64,000 nt of DNA from Palsa-744 sp963734815 (GTDB taxonomy: Bacteria; Actinomycetota; Thermoleophilia; Solirubrobacterales; Solirubrobacteraceae). A program made the position numbers and the translations under genes. The notes beneath the pieces were generated by a model. It worked only from the letters and a program-made list of their open reading frames with translations, made no database searches and was not told where the DNA came from. The stretch lies in NCBI GenBank assembly GCA_963734815.1, contig CAVTIH010000003.1, positions 620,001-684,000 on the forward strand, read 5' to 3'. Positions 31,933 through 40,391 of the stretch are shown piece after piece; position 1 is the stretch's first letter; each line of letters starts with the position of its first letter.

Positions 31933-33311
31933 GCGACAACATCGACCTGCTGGTCGTCGGCGCTGGCGCCAAGGCCACGGCGCTGGCGGCAAAGATCCAC
32001 GCGCTCAACACGCTCGGCGCCGGGCCGTTCGCGCTGACGATCGTCGAGGCGACCGAATTGGCCGCCTCGTGGTTGGGGCGCAACGGGATGACATCGGGCG
32101 AGGAGCCGCTGGCGATCCCGCCGATCAAGGACATCGGCTTCCCCTACCAGAGCAGCATCGCCTTCGGCGAGCTCGGTGGCGAAATCGACCGCGCGATGAT
32201 GGCGTTCACCTGGCAGCAGTACATGATCGGCAAAGGCGAGTACGCGCGCTGGGTCAACGCGGGCTCGCCAGCGGTGCAGCACCGCGACTACGGCCACTAC
32301 CTCACCTGGGTGCTCTCGCAGGCCACCAATGGGGTGACGATCGTGCGGGGCCTCGTCACGCAGGTGTCGCTCGCGAGGCAGGGAGAGCGCTGGAGCGTGG
32401 ACGTGGCGGGCCAGCACAAGTATGAATGCGACGCGCTGGTGCTCACCGGCCCGGGCGTCCATCGGGCGCTGCCCCACGACCCGGCCGCGGCGCCGCGCCT
32501 CTTTCACTGCGACAGCCGTCGAGGTGAGCTGGCGCGGATCCCGCTCGAGCGGAGTTGCGACATCGCGATCGTCGGCGGTGGCGAGAGCGCGCTCAGCTGC
32601 GTCGCTTTCCTGCGCGAGTTCCGCCCGACGGCGCGAATGACTGTTTATACGCCGCTGCTGCCGCTGAGCCGCGGCGAGAGTTTCCTGGAGAACCGTGTCT
32701 TCTCCAACCCCGACGAGGTCGCCTGGAGTGCGCTGGACCTGCAGACGCGGCGCGACTTCGTCAAGCACTGCGACCGCGGCGTGTTCGACCCGGGGACGTT
32801 GGCGTCGATCGCCTACGACGACCGCTGCCGCTTCGTCACCGGCCGCGTGCTCCACGTCGGCGCGCGCGCGGAGAGCAACGGCGAGGACGGTGGCGTGTGC
32901 GTGCGGTACGCCGGAGCGGAGGGCATCGCGAGCGCCCGACATGACTACCTGGTCAACTGCACCGGCTTCGACCTGTTGGAGCAGCTGCGCGGCCTCTTCT
33001 CCCCCGCGCTGCGCGCGGAGATCGAGCGCCAGGCGGGACCGGTGTGGGAGCGCCCGCCGGACGGGGAGGTCGCGATCGGCCGGGCGCTCGAGCTGGAGGG
33101 GATGCACCCCCGCCTGCACATTCCGGGGCTGGGAGCCCTCAGTCAGGGGCCGGGCTTCGCCAATCTCGGCTGCCTCGGGCTGCTTGCCAACCGGGTGCTG
33201 GCGCCGCTGGTGCTGGGCTCACGCTCCGGCGGCGGTCTCGCCCGCGGGGGCGAGGTCGGCGATCAGCTCGCGCGCCTCGGGGCTGGTCTCCATCGCGCGG
33301 ATCAGGACTGA
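31929..33311 (+). CDS. MbtG/SidA-type flavin N-monooxygenase
   Basis: The 460-residue enzyme has an FAD site (DLLVVGAGAKATALAAKI) and an NADPH site (DIAIVGGGESALSCVAFL). ENRVFSNPDEVAW and RRDFVKHCDRGVF resemble mycobactin lysine N-oxygenase MbtG. It should hydroxylate a primary amine of the product or its precursor. It is translationally coupled to the P450. Its last 93 bases overlap the convergent TetR gene, and its C-terminal tail may be longer than the family norm. Confidence 0.85.
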   Translation: MSDNIDLLVVGAGAKATALAAKIHALNTLGAGPFALTIVEATELAASWLGRNGMTSGEEPLAIPPIKDIGFPYQSSIAFGELGGEIDRAMMAFTWQQYMIGKGEYARWVNAGSPAVQHRDYGHYLTWVLSQATNGVTIVRGLVTQVSLARQGERWSVDVAGQHKYECDALVLTGPGVHRALPHDPAAAPRLFHCDSRRGELARIPLERSCDIAIVGGGESALSCVAFLREFRPTARMTVYTPLLPLSRGESFLENRVFSNPDEVAWSALDLQTRRDFVKHCDRGVFDPGTLASIAYDDRCRFVTGRVLHVGARAESNGEDGGVCVRYAGAEGIASARHDYLVNCTGFDLLEQLRGLFSPALRAEIERQAGPVWERPPDGEVAIGRALELEGMHPRLHIPGLGALSQGPGFANLGCLGLLANRVLAPLVLGSRSGGGLARGGEVGDQLARLGAGLHRADQD

Positions 33312-33890
33312 GATCGTGCCACCCAGCAGCGTCGGCGGCACCGCCTCGGCGTCGGTGAGCTCGAGCATCCCAAAACCAAGGCCGAGGGCCATCATCACGT
33401 TGGCGAACTGCTCGACCGGCCCGGGCGACTCCAGGCCGGCGTCGGCGGCGCTGGCGGCGGCGAAGCCAGCAAATGTGGCGCGCAGCTGCGCCAATGCCTC
33501 GGCGAGGCGCGCGCGCAGCGTCTCGTCGCGCTGGGCTTGGGCCCACAGCTCGACGAACAGGCGGAAGCGGTCGGGCTGGGTCGCCAGGCCCTCCATCCAG
33601 CGCGCACTGCCGGCGAGCGGCCGCTCCCAGGTGACGCGCTCGCGGTCGAACAGCTCCAGCTGCTCGGCGATCTGCCCCGCGAGGTGCTCCTCGACGAGCG
33701 CCAGCAGCAGGTTCTCCTTGCTGCCGAAGTGCGCGTACACCGCGCCCTTGGTGAAGCCGGCCTCGGAGGCAACCTCTTCGAGCGTGGCGCCGTTGAAGCC
33801 GCGGCGCGCGTACACCTGCGCCGCCGCCTCCAGCAGCCGTTCCCGTGTCTGCGCCTTGCGGGCACTGCGGTCGAACTGCCCGCGCGGCAT
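33219..33890 (-). CDS. TetR-family regulator
   Basis: The DNA-binding domain is FNGATLEEVASEAGFTKGAV followed by YAHFGSKENLLLALVEEHL; the ligand domain fills the rest. I chose ATG 33890 (MPRGQFDRSARK) because the longer frame lacks homologous character. It is divergent from the second P450, whose promoter carries a repeated ATACTCAT motif, so it probably represses that gene. Confidence 0.88.
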   Translation of the reverse strand: MPRGQFDRSARKAQTRERLLEAAAQVYARRGFNGATLEEVASEAGFTKGAVYAHFGSKENLLLALVEEHLAGQIAEQLELFDRERVTWERPLAGSARWMEGLATQPDRFRLFVELWAQAQRDETLRARLAEALAQLRATFAGFAAASAADAGLESPGPVEQFANVMMALGLGFGMLELTDAEAVPPTLLGGTISVLIRAMETSPEARELIADLAPAGETAAGA

Positions 33891-34029
33891 CAGCGCACCT
33901 CGCCGCCCCTGGCAGCGTCCTCGGTCGCTCGCGTGCTGGCCGATCGGCAATCCCGTCGATTGCCGATCGGTACGCCACGCTTCCTGCGTCCTTGCCAGGA
34001 ACCACGAGGCACTGCTATGGAAAACCCCC

Positions 34030-34057
34030 TTGACATATACTCATAAGTAGATATACT
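34030..34057 (+). promoter_or_regulatory. Consensus promoter with repeated ATACTCAT motif
   Basis: TTGACA (34030-34035), 16 bases and TATACT (34052-34057) give a strong sigma-70-type promoter for the second P450. ATATACTCAT occurs twice, at 34036 and 34052 with slight offset, covering both boxes. This is a likely TetR operator. Confidence 0.65.
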
Positions 34058-34095
34058 CATTGGTACCCCTCATTCTAGCCTCAAGGAGCGGCGCC

Positions 34096-35478
34096 ATGAC
34101 GACCCAACTGCCCCCCGGTCCCCGCATGCCCACAGCGTTGCAGACGCTTGCCTTCTGGAGTCGCCCCAACGCCTTCGTCGAACGCTGCGCCGCGCGCTAC
34201 GGCCGCCGCTTCACGCTACGCATCTTCGGGCAGCCACCGTTCGTGGTGTTGTGGGATCCAGAGGAGATCAAGGAAGTCTTCCAGGCGCCCCCGGACGTCC
34301 TGTACCCCGGCGAGGGAGCGAGGATCCTCGAACCGCTGGTCGGCCGCCACTCGGTGATATTGCTCGACGAGCAGCCCCACCTGGAACAGCGCAAGCTGAT
34401 GCTGCCAGCGTTCCACGGCGAGCGGATGCAGCGCCTCACCGGCCTGATCAGCGAGCTGGCCGAACGCGAGGTGGCCTCGTGGCCGCGCGGGGAGCCAATC
34501 TCCCTGCATGCAAAACTGCAGGGGCTGACGCTCGAGATCATCCTGCGCGCGGTGTTCGGCCTCGAACGGGGCTCACAGCTCGACGAGATACGCGGGCTGC
34601 TCACCAAGATCCTCGCGTTCGCCGAGAATCCGCTGTCGATGGTGACGCGCCCACCGCGGGCGTTTACGCTGCGCGGGCCGTTCGCCCGCCAGGATCGCCT
34701 GCACGCCCGCAACAACGAGCTGATCTACGAGCTGATCGACGAGCGCCGCCGGGCGCAGGCGTCAGGCGAGAGCGACGGCGGCGACGACGTGCTTGCGATG
34801 CTGCTCGCCGCCGAGCACGAGGACGGCTCGCCGATGAGCCGCGACGAGCTGCGCGACGAGCTGATGACCGCGCTGGTGGCCGGCCACGAGACCACCGCCT
34901 CGGAGCTCGCTTGGGGCTTCGAGCGCCTGGCCCGCGAGCCGGCTGTCTGCGCGCGCATCTACGAGGAGATCGACGACGGCGACTCTGACGAGACCTACCT
35001 GACGGCGACCGTGCAGGAGATCCTGCGCCACCGGCCAGTGCTGCCCCACGCCGAGCCGCGCCTGGTGAAGCAGCCCGTGGAGATCGGCGGCGTCACCTAC
35101 CCGCCCGGGGTGATGCTGGCGGCGTTCGCCCACCTCGTGCACCACGACCCCACGATCTACCCCGAGCCGCACCTGTTCCGCCCGGAGCGGTTCATCGAGC
35201 GCGAGGGTGGCAAGGCGCCGGGCACCTACACGTGGCTGCCGTTCGGCGGCGGCAGGCGGCGCTGCCTCGGCGCGAGCTTCGCGCTGCTGGAGATGAAGCT
35301 GGCACTGCGCGCGGTGTTCGAGCGCTGCGAGCTGCAGCCCGTCGGGGAGCGCAGCGAGCGGGCGCAGCGGCGCAACATCACAGTCAGCCCCGAGCGTGGG
35401 TGCGAAGTGATTCTGCGTGAGCGCCCAACCATCCGCCGCACAGCGTCCCCGCAGGTGGCGGAGCCAGTCGCCGCCTGA
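34096..35478 (+). CDS. Cytochrome P450 (canonical)
   Basis: The 460-residue monooxygenase has the standard I-helix VAGHETTASELAW, ExxR in QEILRHRPVL and haem loop LPFGGGRRRCLGASFA. AAGGAG lies seven bases before ATG 34096. It resembles the first P450 in sequence (PAFHGERMQRL versus PSFHGERMRAY), so the two are probably paralogues, one diverged. It is a likely tailoring enzyme under TetR control. Confidence 0.92.
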   Translation: MTTQLPPGPRMPTALQTLAFWSRPNAFVERCAARYGRRFTLRIFGQPPFVVLWDPEEIKEVFQAPPDVLYPGEGARILEPLVGRHSVILLDEQPHLEQRKLMLPAFHGERMQRLTGLISELAEREVASWPRGEPISLHAKLQGLTLEIILRAVFGLERGSQLDEIRGLLTKILAFAENPLSMVTRPPRAFTLRGPFARQDRLHARNNELIYELIDERRRAQASGESDGGDDVLAMLLAAEHEDGSPMSRDELRDELMTALVAGHETTASELAWGFERLAREPAVCARIYEEIDDGDSDETYLTATVQEILRHRPVLPHAEPRLVKQPVEIGGVTYPPGVMLAAFAHLVHHDPTIYPEPHLFRPERFIEREGGKAPGTYTWLPFGGGRRRCLGASFALLEMKLALRAVFERCELQPVGERSERAQRRNITVSPERGCEVILRERPTIRRTASPQVAEPVAA

Positions 35479-35638
35479 CGAGCGATCAGGCAGGTGCAAT
35501 GTCATCAAAGTCGCATGCAAACCCTTCACAAAATGAAGTGGTAGGCATCGAAAAAATCGACACAACATCGAGTCCGCCGGTGGCGCCGGTGGCGAATCCG
35601 TCGCCGCCTGACGCGCCTCCGAGCGGTGCGGGCCGCAG

Positions 35639-36046
35639 CTACTCGCCGGCGCTCGCTGGTGCTTCGTCCACTGCGCGCGCCGGCGCCTCACCCCAGAGCT
35701 GTTCGAGGCGGTAGAACTCACGCGTGACGGGCGTGAAGATGTGGACGACCACGTCGAGGTAGTCCATCAGGATCCACTGCGCGCGCCCCGCTCCTTCGAC
35801 CCGTCGGGGGAAGATGCCAAGCTCGCGCTTGGCGCCCTCGTGGACAGCGTCGTGGATCGCCTTCACCTGGCGGTCGGTGTTGCCGGAGCAGATCAGGAAG
35901 AAATCGGTGTAGCCGACGAGCCCGCGCATGTCGAGCTCGAGCACGTCGTGCGCCTTCTTCTCCAGCGCAAACCGCGCCAGCTCGCGCGCCAGCTCGGCCG
36001 AGGGGAGGACTTGGGCGGTGGGGCTCATGCGGGCGGTTGGACTCAC
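35639..36046 (-). CDS. rsfS: Ribosomal silencing factor RsfS
   Basis: This protein binds L14 and prevents joining of ribosomal subunits in starvation. The family core is complete (VGYTDFFLICSGNTDRQVKA and DVVVHIFTPVTREFYRLEQLW). The GTG start overlaps the nadD stop (GTGA); an internal ATG at 36028 is possible. It is the last gene of proB-proA-nadD-rsfS. Confidence 0.93.
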   Translation of the reverse strand: MSPTARMSPTAQVLPSAELARELARFALEKKAHDVLELDMRGLVGYTDFFLICSGNTDRQVKAIHDAVHEGAKRELGIFPRRVEGAGRAQWILMDYLDVVVHIFTPVTREFYRLEQLWGEAPARAVDEAPASAGE

Positions 36047-36720
36047 GCGGACGGCGCCGCGATTGAGGTCTTGTACAGGCCGTGCTCGGCGATATATGCG
36101 GCGACCGCGGACCCCACCAGCTCCTCCACCGGCAGGCCGCGGCGCACACGCTCGCGCACCAGAGAGGATGAGGCATCGATCATCGGCATCTGCAGGTGAA
36201 CGATTGGAAAGCCGACCGGATCGGGGGGGCGCTCGACATCGGGACGCAGGGCGACAGCAAAGCGCGCGAGCGAAGGCAACTCCGACGCCTGGTGCCAGGC
36301 GGGCAGTGTCGAGGCGACATCTGCGCCGAGGATGAACGTGAGCTCGGTGTGAGGGTGGGCGGCATGGAGTGCCGTCAGGGTATCCACCGTGTACGACGGC
36401 CTCTTCCGTTCGATCTCGAGCGCGCACGCCTGCACCCCCTCGACGGCAACGGCCGCCAAGCGGCACATCTCCAGCCGGCGCCCAGGGTGGGCGGGATTCG
36501 GTTCCTCCTCGACTGGCTTGCCGGGCGAGACGCGAGCGGGCATCAACAGCACGCGGGCGAGGTGGAGCTCACGCAGGGCGTGGCGCGCGAGCTCGACGTG
36601 CCCGCGGTGGGGCGGGTTGAAGCTGCCGCCGAGGATGCCGAGGCCGCCCGGCGCGACTGAATCGAGGCCGCCCACCGCCGCGGCATCCTCGGACGTGAGC
36701 GCATCGCGGGGAGCCGTCAC
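36043..36720 (-). CDS. nadD: Nicotinate-nucleotide adenylyltransferase
   Basis: NadD makes deamido-NAD from nicotinate mononucleotide and ATP. The 225-residue protein has GILGGSFNPPHRGH, which includes the nucleotidyltransferase HxGH, and the C-terminal DASSSLVRERV, equivalent to the ISSTxIR motif. It starts ten bases after proA and overlaps rsfS. The first 25 residues are a non-conserved extension. Confidence 0.94.
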   Translation of the reverse strand: MTAPRDALTSEDAAAVGGLDSVAPGGLGILGGSFNPPHRGHVELARHALRELHLARVLLMPARVSPGKPVEEEPNPAHPGRRLEMCRLAAVAVEGVQACALEIERKRPSYTVDTLTALHAAHPHTELTFILGADVASTLPAWHQASELPSLARFAVALRPDVERPPDPVGFPIVHLQMPMIDASSSLVRERVRRGLPVEELVGSAVAAYIAEHGLYKTSIAAPSA

Positions 36721-36730
36721 GGGCGTCGTC

Positions 36731-38059
36731 TCAGGCGCGGACGTGCCCGTCGCCCTCGATCAGGTACTTGAATGTGCATAGCTCGCGTAGGCCGATCGGG
36801 CCACGCGCGTGCAGCTTCTGCGTGGAGTTGCCGATCTCGGCACCCATCCCGAACTCGCCCCCGTCGGTGAAGCGGGTGGAGGCGTTGACGTACACGCAGG
36901 CGGCGTCCACCCCCAGCTGGAAGGCGCGCGCGGCGGCGGTGTCACGGGTGAGGATCGCCTCGGAGTGGCCGGACCCGTAGCGACCGATGTGCTCGATCGC
37001 CTCCTCCAGGGAGTCCACCACGCGCACCGCGAGCGTCAGCGACAGGTACTCGGTCGCCCAGTCCTCCTCGGTGGCGGGCTCGATCGCGACGCCCAACTCC
37101 CGCGAAGAGTCGTCCTCGGCAAGCAGCTTCTCGATCGTCTTCGCATGTGCGAGGACGCGCTCATCCCCACGTACGAGCACACCGGCGTCGCCGAGCGCCG
37201 GGAGGATCATCGGCATGAACGCGGGAGCGACGCCGTGATGCACGAGCAGCGTCTCCGCGGCGTTGCAGACCCCGGGGCGCTGAGTCTTCGCGTTGAGCAC
37301 GATCCGCACGGCTTCGTCTACGTAGTCGACCACGTCCACGCCGGTGTTGGCGTCGACGTACACGTGGCAGTTGCCGGATGCCGCATAGATCACCGGCACG
37401 GTGGCAACCTCTTTGAGCGCGGCCTTCAACCCCTCCCCCCCGCGCGGGATGATCAGATCGAGCGTGTCGTTCTGGGTGGCCAGCTCCGCCAGCTCCTCGC
37501 GGCCACCGCCCGCGACGAGGCTCACGCACCCCTCCGGCAGACCGGCCTCGACGGCGGCCTCGGCGGCGATCGAAGCGAGCACCGCGTTGGAGTGCGCGGC
37601 GATCGAGGAGCCGCGCAGCACAATCGCGTTGCCGGCCTTCAGACACAGCGCGGCGGCGTCGATCGTCACGTTGGGCCGCGCCTCGTAGACGACGGCAACC
37701 ACGCCGAGCGGCACGCGCACCTTGCGCACGTCCAGACCGTTGGGCAGCCGCCGCCCCTCGATCAGCTCGCCCACCGGGTCGGGCAGCGCTGCGATCGTGC
37801 GCACCCCGACGGCGATCGCCGCGATCCGCGCGGGGTCCAGCGCCAGGCGGTCGAGCAGCGCCGCGCCGATCTCCGCCTCGTGCCCGGCCGCCACGTCGAG
37901 CTCGTTGGCGGCCAGGATCTCCGGCGTGCGCGCGATCAAAGCGTCGGCGATCGCGCCCAGCGCGGCGTCCTTGACGGCCGTGTCCACCGCTGACAGGCGA
38001 CGGGCGGCACGGCGCGCAGCCGCGCACAGGTCGGGGATCGATGCGGTGGCGGTGGCCAT
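36731..38059 (-). CDS. proA: Gamma-glutamyl phosphate reductase
   Basis: ProA makes glutamate semialdehyde for proline. The 442-residue protein has the catalytic-Cys region (KTQRPGVCNAAETLLVH) and the family end FGMGAEIGNSTQKLHARGPI. ATG 38059 (MATATASIPDLC) is preferred; the frame is open further upstream without family similarity. It lies downstream of proB with a 133-base spacer. Confidence 0.95.
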   Translation of the reverse strand: MATATASIPDLCAAARRAARRLSAVDTAVKDAALGAIADALIARTPEILAANELDVAAGHEAEIGAALLDRLALDPARIAAIAVGVRTIAALPDPVGELIEGRRLPNGLDVRKVRVPLGVVAVVYEARPNVTIDAAALCLKAGNAIVLRGSSIAAHSNAVLASIAAEAAVEAGLPEGCVSLVAGGGREELAELATQNDTLDLIIPRGGEGLKAALKEVATVPVIYAASGNCHVYVDANTGVDVVDYVDEAVRIVLNAKTQRPGVCNAAETLLVHHGVAPAFMPMILPALGDAGVLVRGDERVLAHAKTIEKLLAEDDSSRELGVAIEPATEEDWATEYLSLTLAVRVVDSLEEAIEHIGRYGSGHSEAILTRDTAAARAFQLGVDAACVYVNASTRFTDGGEFGMGAEIGNSTQKLHARGPIGLRELCTFKYLIEGDGHVRA

Positions 38060-38131
38060 GTTCCACACAGGGTACGACGACCACCGCGGGGCCGCACCCG
38101 GCGACTGGCACAACCAAGCCGAACCCATCCC

Positions 38132-38150
38132 AGACCCCCTTGTGGGGTCT
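38132..38150. other. Hairpin in the proB-proA spacer
   Basis: AGACCCC (38132-38138) pairs with GGGGTCT (38144-38150) across a five-base loop, next to a run of six A on the plus strand. On the transcribed strand the T-run precedes the hairpin, so it is not a typical terminator. It may tune proA expression. Confidence 0.35.
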
Positions 38151-38192
38151 TATTAAAAAACGAGTGCCACCAGCGCCCGACCGAGCGCTCGG

Positions 38193-39287
38193 TCAGGCCA
38201 AAACCAACTGATCGCGGTGCACGGCCTCGTCGGTGGCGTGCGGCAGGATCTCGCGCACGGCCTCAGATTGCAGCCCGCGCGCTCGGCGCAGCTCGAGCGC
38301 CGAGTAGTTGCAGAGGCCCTTCGCGATCACCGCGCCGGCGCCGTCGGCGATCTCGACCGCGTCGCCGGCGTCGAACTCGCCTTGGACCTCGACCACACCC
38401 ACCGGCAGCAGCGAGGTGCCATGCTCGCGCAACGCACGCGCCGCCCCGGCGTCGACGACGAGCGTGCCGCGGGCCGGCTTGGCGTAAAGCAGCCACAGCT
38501 TGAACGAGTTGTGGCGGGCGGGGCCGGGGTGAAAGCGAGTCCCCTCCGGCTCGCCCGCGAGCGCCGCCTCCAACGCGCCGGCGCGCACGCCGTTGCAGAT
38601 CACCGCCGGGATCCCCGCGGCGCCGGCGATCTCCGCGGCCAGCACCTTCGAGCGCATCCCCCCCGACCCCAGCGGCGAGGTGGAGTCGCCGATCCTCAGC
38701 TGATCGATCTCGGCCGGGTCGCGCACCTCGGCGATCAGCCGGGCGTCCGGGTCGATGCGCGGATCGTCGGTGTAAAGCCCGTCGATGTCGGTGAGCAGCA
38801 CCAGCAGCCGCGCGGCGCAGAGAATCGCGACTTGGGCCGCGAGGAAGTCGTTGTCGCCGAAGGAGATCTCGTCGGTGGCGGTGGTGTCGTTCTCGTTGAT
38901 CACCGGCACCACCCGCCAGTCCAGCAGCGTCCGCAGCGTGCGCCGTGCGTTCAGGTACTGCGCGCGCCCGCTCAGATCCTCGACCGTCAGCAGCACCTGC
39001 GCGGAGGTGAGCTCGCGCGCGCGCAGCAGCTCGTCGTAGGAGCGGTACAGCTTGCCCTGCCCTACCGCCGAAGCGGCCTGCAGCTCGGGAATCAAGGTCG
39101 GGCGGGAGGGCAGCCCCATCACGCTCACCCCGCGTGCGATCGCGCCTGAGGAGACCAGTACCACGTGCTCGCGCTCGCCGTGCAGCGCCGCCACGGTGTC
39201 GCAGATGCGCCCCAACACGTCGGCGCGCAACTCACCGTCTTCGCGCGCGACGATCGAGGAGCCGAGCTTGATCACGGTGGTGGGCAT
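38193..39287 (-). CDS. proB: Glutamate 5-kinase with PUA domain
   Basis: ProB phosphorylates glutamate in proline synthesis. The kinase domain (VIKLGSSIVA, NENDTTATDEISFGDND, GSGGMRSKVLAA) fills residues 1-260 and a PUA domain follows (KPARGTLVVDAGAARAL). Length is normal at 364 residues. It is the first gene of the proline-NAD-ribosome operon. Confidence 0.95.
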   Translation of the reverse strand: MPTTVIKLGSSIVAREDGELRADVLGRICDTVAALHGEREHVVLVSSGAIARGVSVMGLPSRPTLIPELQAASAVGQGKLYRSYDELLRARELTSAQVLLTVEDLSGRAQYLNARRTLRTLLDWRVVPVINENDTTATDEISFGDNDFLAAQVAILCAARLLVLLTDIDGLYTDDPRIDPDARLIAEVRDPAEIDQLRIGDSTSPLGSGGMRSKVLAAEIAGAAGIPAVICNGVRAGALEAALAGEPEGTRFHPGPARHNSFKLWLLYAKPARGTLVVDAGAARALREHGTSLLPVGVVEVQGEFDAGDAVEIADGAGAVIAKGLCNYSALELRRARGLQSEAVREILPHATDEAVHRDQLVLA

Positions 39288-39335
39288 GAAGCTCGGAGCG
39301 TAGATGCTCGCCCCGCGCGATGCCCGTCACGGCCC

Positions 39336-40391
39336 TCAGCCGGCGGACCCGGAGTCGACCGTGCGCCGCAGCCGCTCGCCCCGCGCGGTCAGCCGCCACG
39401 CGTTCGGCTCGCCCTTGCCCGCCGAGGCGCGCCCATGGTTCTCGACCAGCTCAAGGCGCTCCAGGCGCTGCAGAAGCTTCGAGGTCTGCCCCTGGTCGGC
39501 GATCCCAGCGGCGTGCGCGACCTGACGGTTGCTGGCGCCCGGCGTGCCGGCGATCGCCAGCAGCACCCGCACCGTCCTGTAGGTGAGACGCATGTCTAAA
39601 CCCTTCAACGGGTCCTCGCGCACAGCGCCTGGTTTGGGGGAGACGCGCTTGGGCGTGGGTCGCACACGCTCGCGCTCGGCCGCGGCGGACCCAAGATAGG
39701 GAAGCACGATCATCGCCATCAGCGGCCCCGCGAGACCGCTCAGCGACTCGCGGCTGCCCTCCGCGAGGCGTTTGTGAAGAATCACGAGCACCGAACCGAC
39801 GACGCCTTCGGCGGTGAGCCGACCGGGCGCGCGACCTCGGGAAGCTCGCCCGCCCTCCTCCACCGCACCCACCACCACATTCACAATCACCGCCCGGTGC
39901 TCCAGCGCCCGCGGCCCCGCGCCGAGCGCGTGCACCAGGCAGAGCGCGCCCAGCTCCGACTCCTCATCGAAGAACCCCAGCGCCGCCACCAGCGCCGCGC
40001 GGACCCGCTCGTGCCAGCGCCCCGGCCCCTCGAACGCGGGCACCACGCGCTCCGCGACGCGCTCCACCGCCTGGTCGAACGCCGCCAGGAAGCACTCGTC
40101 GCAGTCGGCAAACAGCTCGTAGAACGTCCGTCGCGACACGCCCGCCCGCGCGACGACGTTCGCCACGGTGGTGCGACTGGCACCGCGCTCGGCCACGACC
40201 TCGACCAGCGCGGCCAGCACACGGGAGCGCTGGATCTCGTCGACCCGATCGCACACGACGGACGCCCCGTTGCTCGCCGCTCGGCCGGCCGCCGTTCTGC
40301 GCGTCGCCGAGCCGCCAGGCGAGTCACCACGCCTACGCCGCGTCATTGCTGGCAACCGATCGCTCGCAGCCCTTGCGCACACGCCACTCAC
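39336..40391 (-). CDS. TetR-type regulator with C-terminal winged-helix domain
   Basis: The N-terminal TetR helix-turn-helix (TTVANVVARAGVSRRTFYEL) and ligand domain are followed after residue 265 by a MarR-like winged helix (ASNRQVAHAAGIADQGQTSK). Two DNA-binding domains in one chain is unusual for TetR proteins. A GTG start overlaps the stop of the giant secreted protein (GTGA); ATG at 40346 is an alternative. Confidence 0.8.
   Translation of the reverse strand: MSGVCARAASDRLPAMTRRRRGDSPGGSATRRTAAGRAASNGASVVCDRVDEIQRSRVLAALVEVVAERGASRTTVANVVARAGVSRRTFYELFADCDECFLAAFDQAVERVAERVVPAFEGPGRWHERVRAALVAALGFFDEESELGALCLVHALGAGPRALEHRAVIVNVVVGAVEEGGRASRGRAPGRLTAEGVVGSVLVILHKRLAEGSRESLSGLAGPLMAMIVLPYLGSAAAERERVRPTPKRVSPKPGAVREDPLKGLDMRLTYRTVRVLLAIAGTPGASNRQVAHAAGIADQGQTSKLLQRLERLELVENHGRASAGKGEPNAWRLTARGERLRRTVDSGSAG

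Noticed and set aside
35499..35714. 71-residue Pro/Ser-rich frame after the second P450, considered as a precursor peptide
   Set aside because: Its end overlaps rsfS antisense, it has low complexity, and only a weak ribosome site is present.
38132..38150. Hairpin after proB as a classical terminator
   Set aside because: The T-run lies on the wrong side for the transcribed strand, and proA follows in the same operon.
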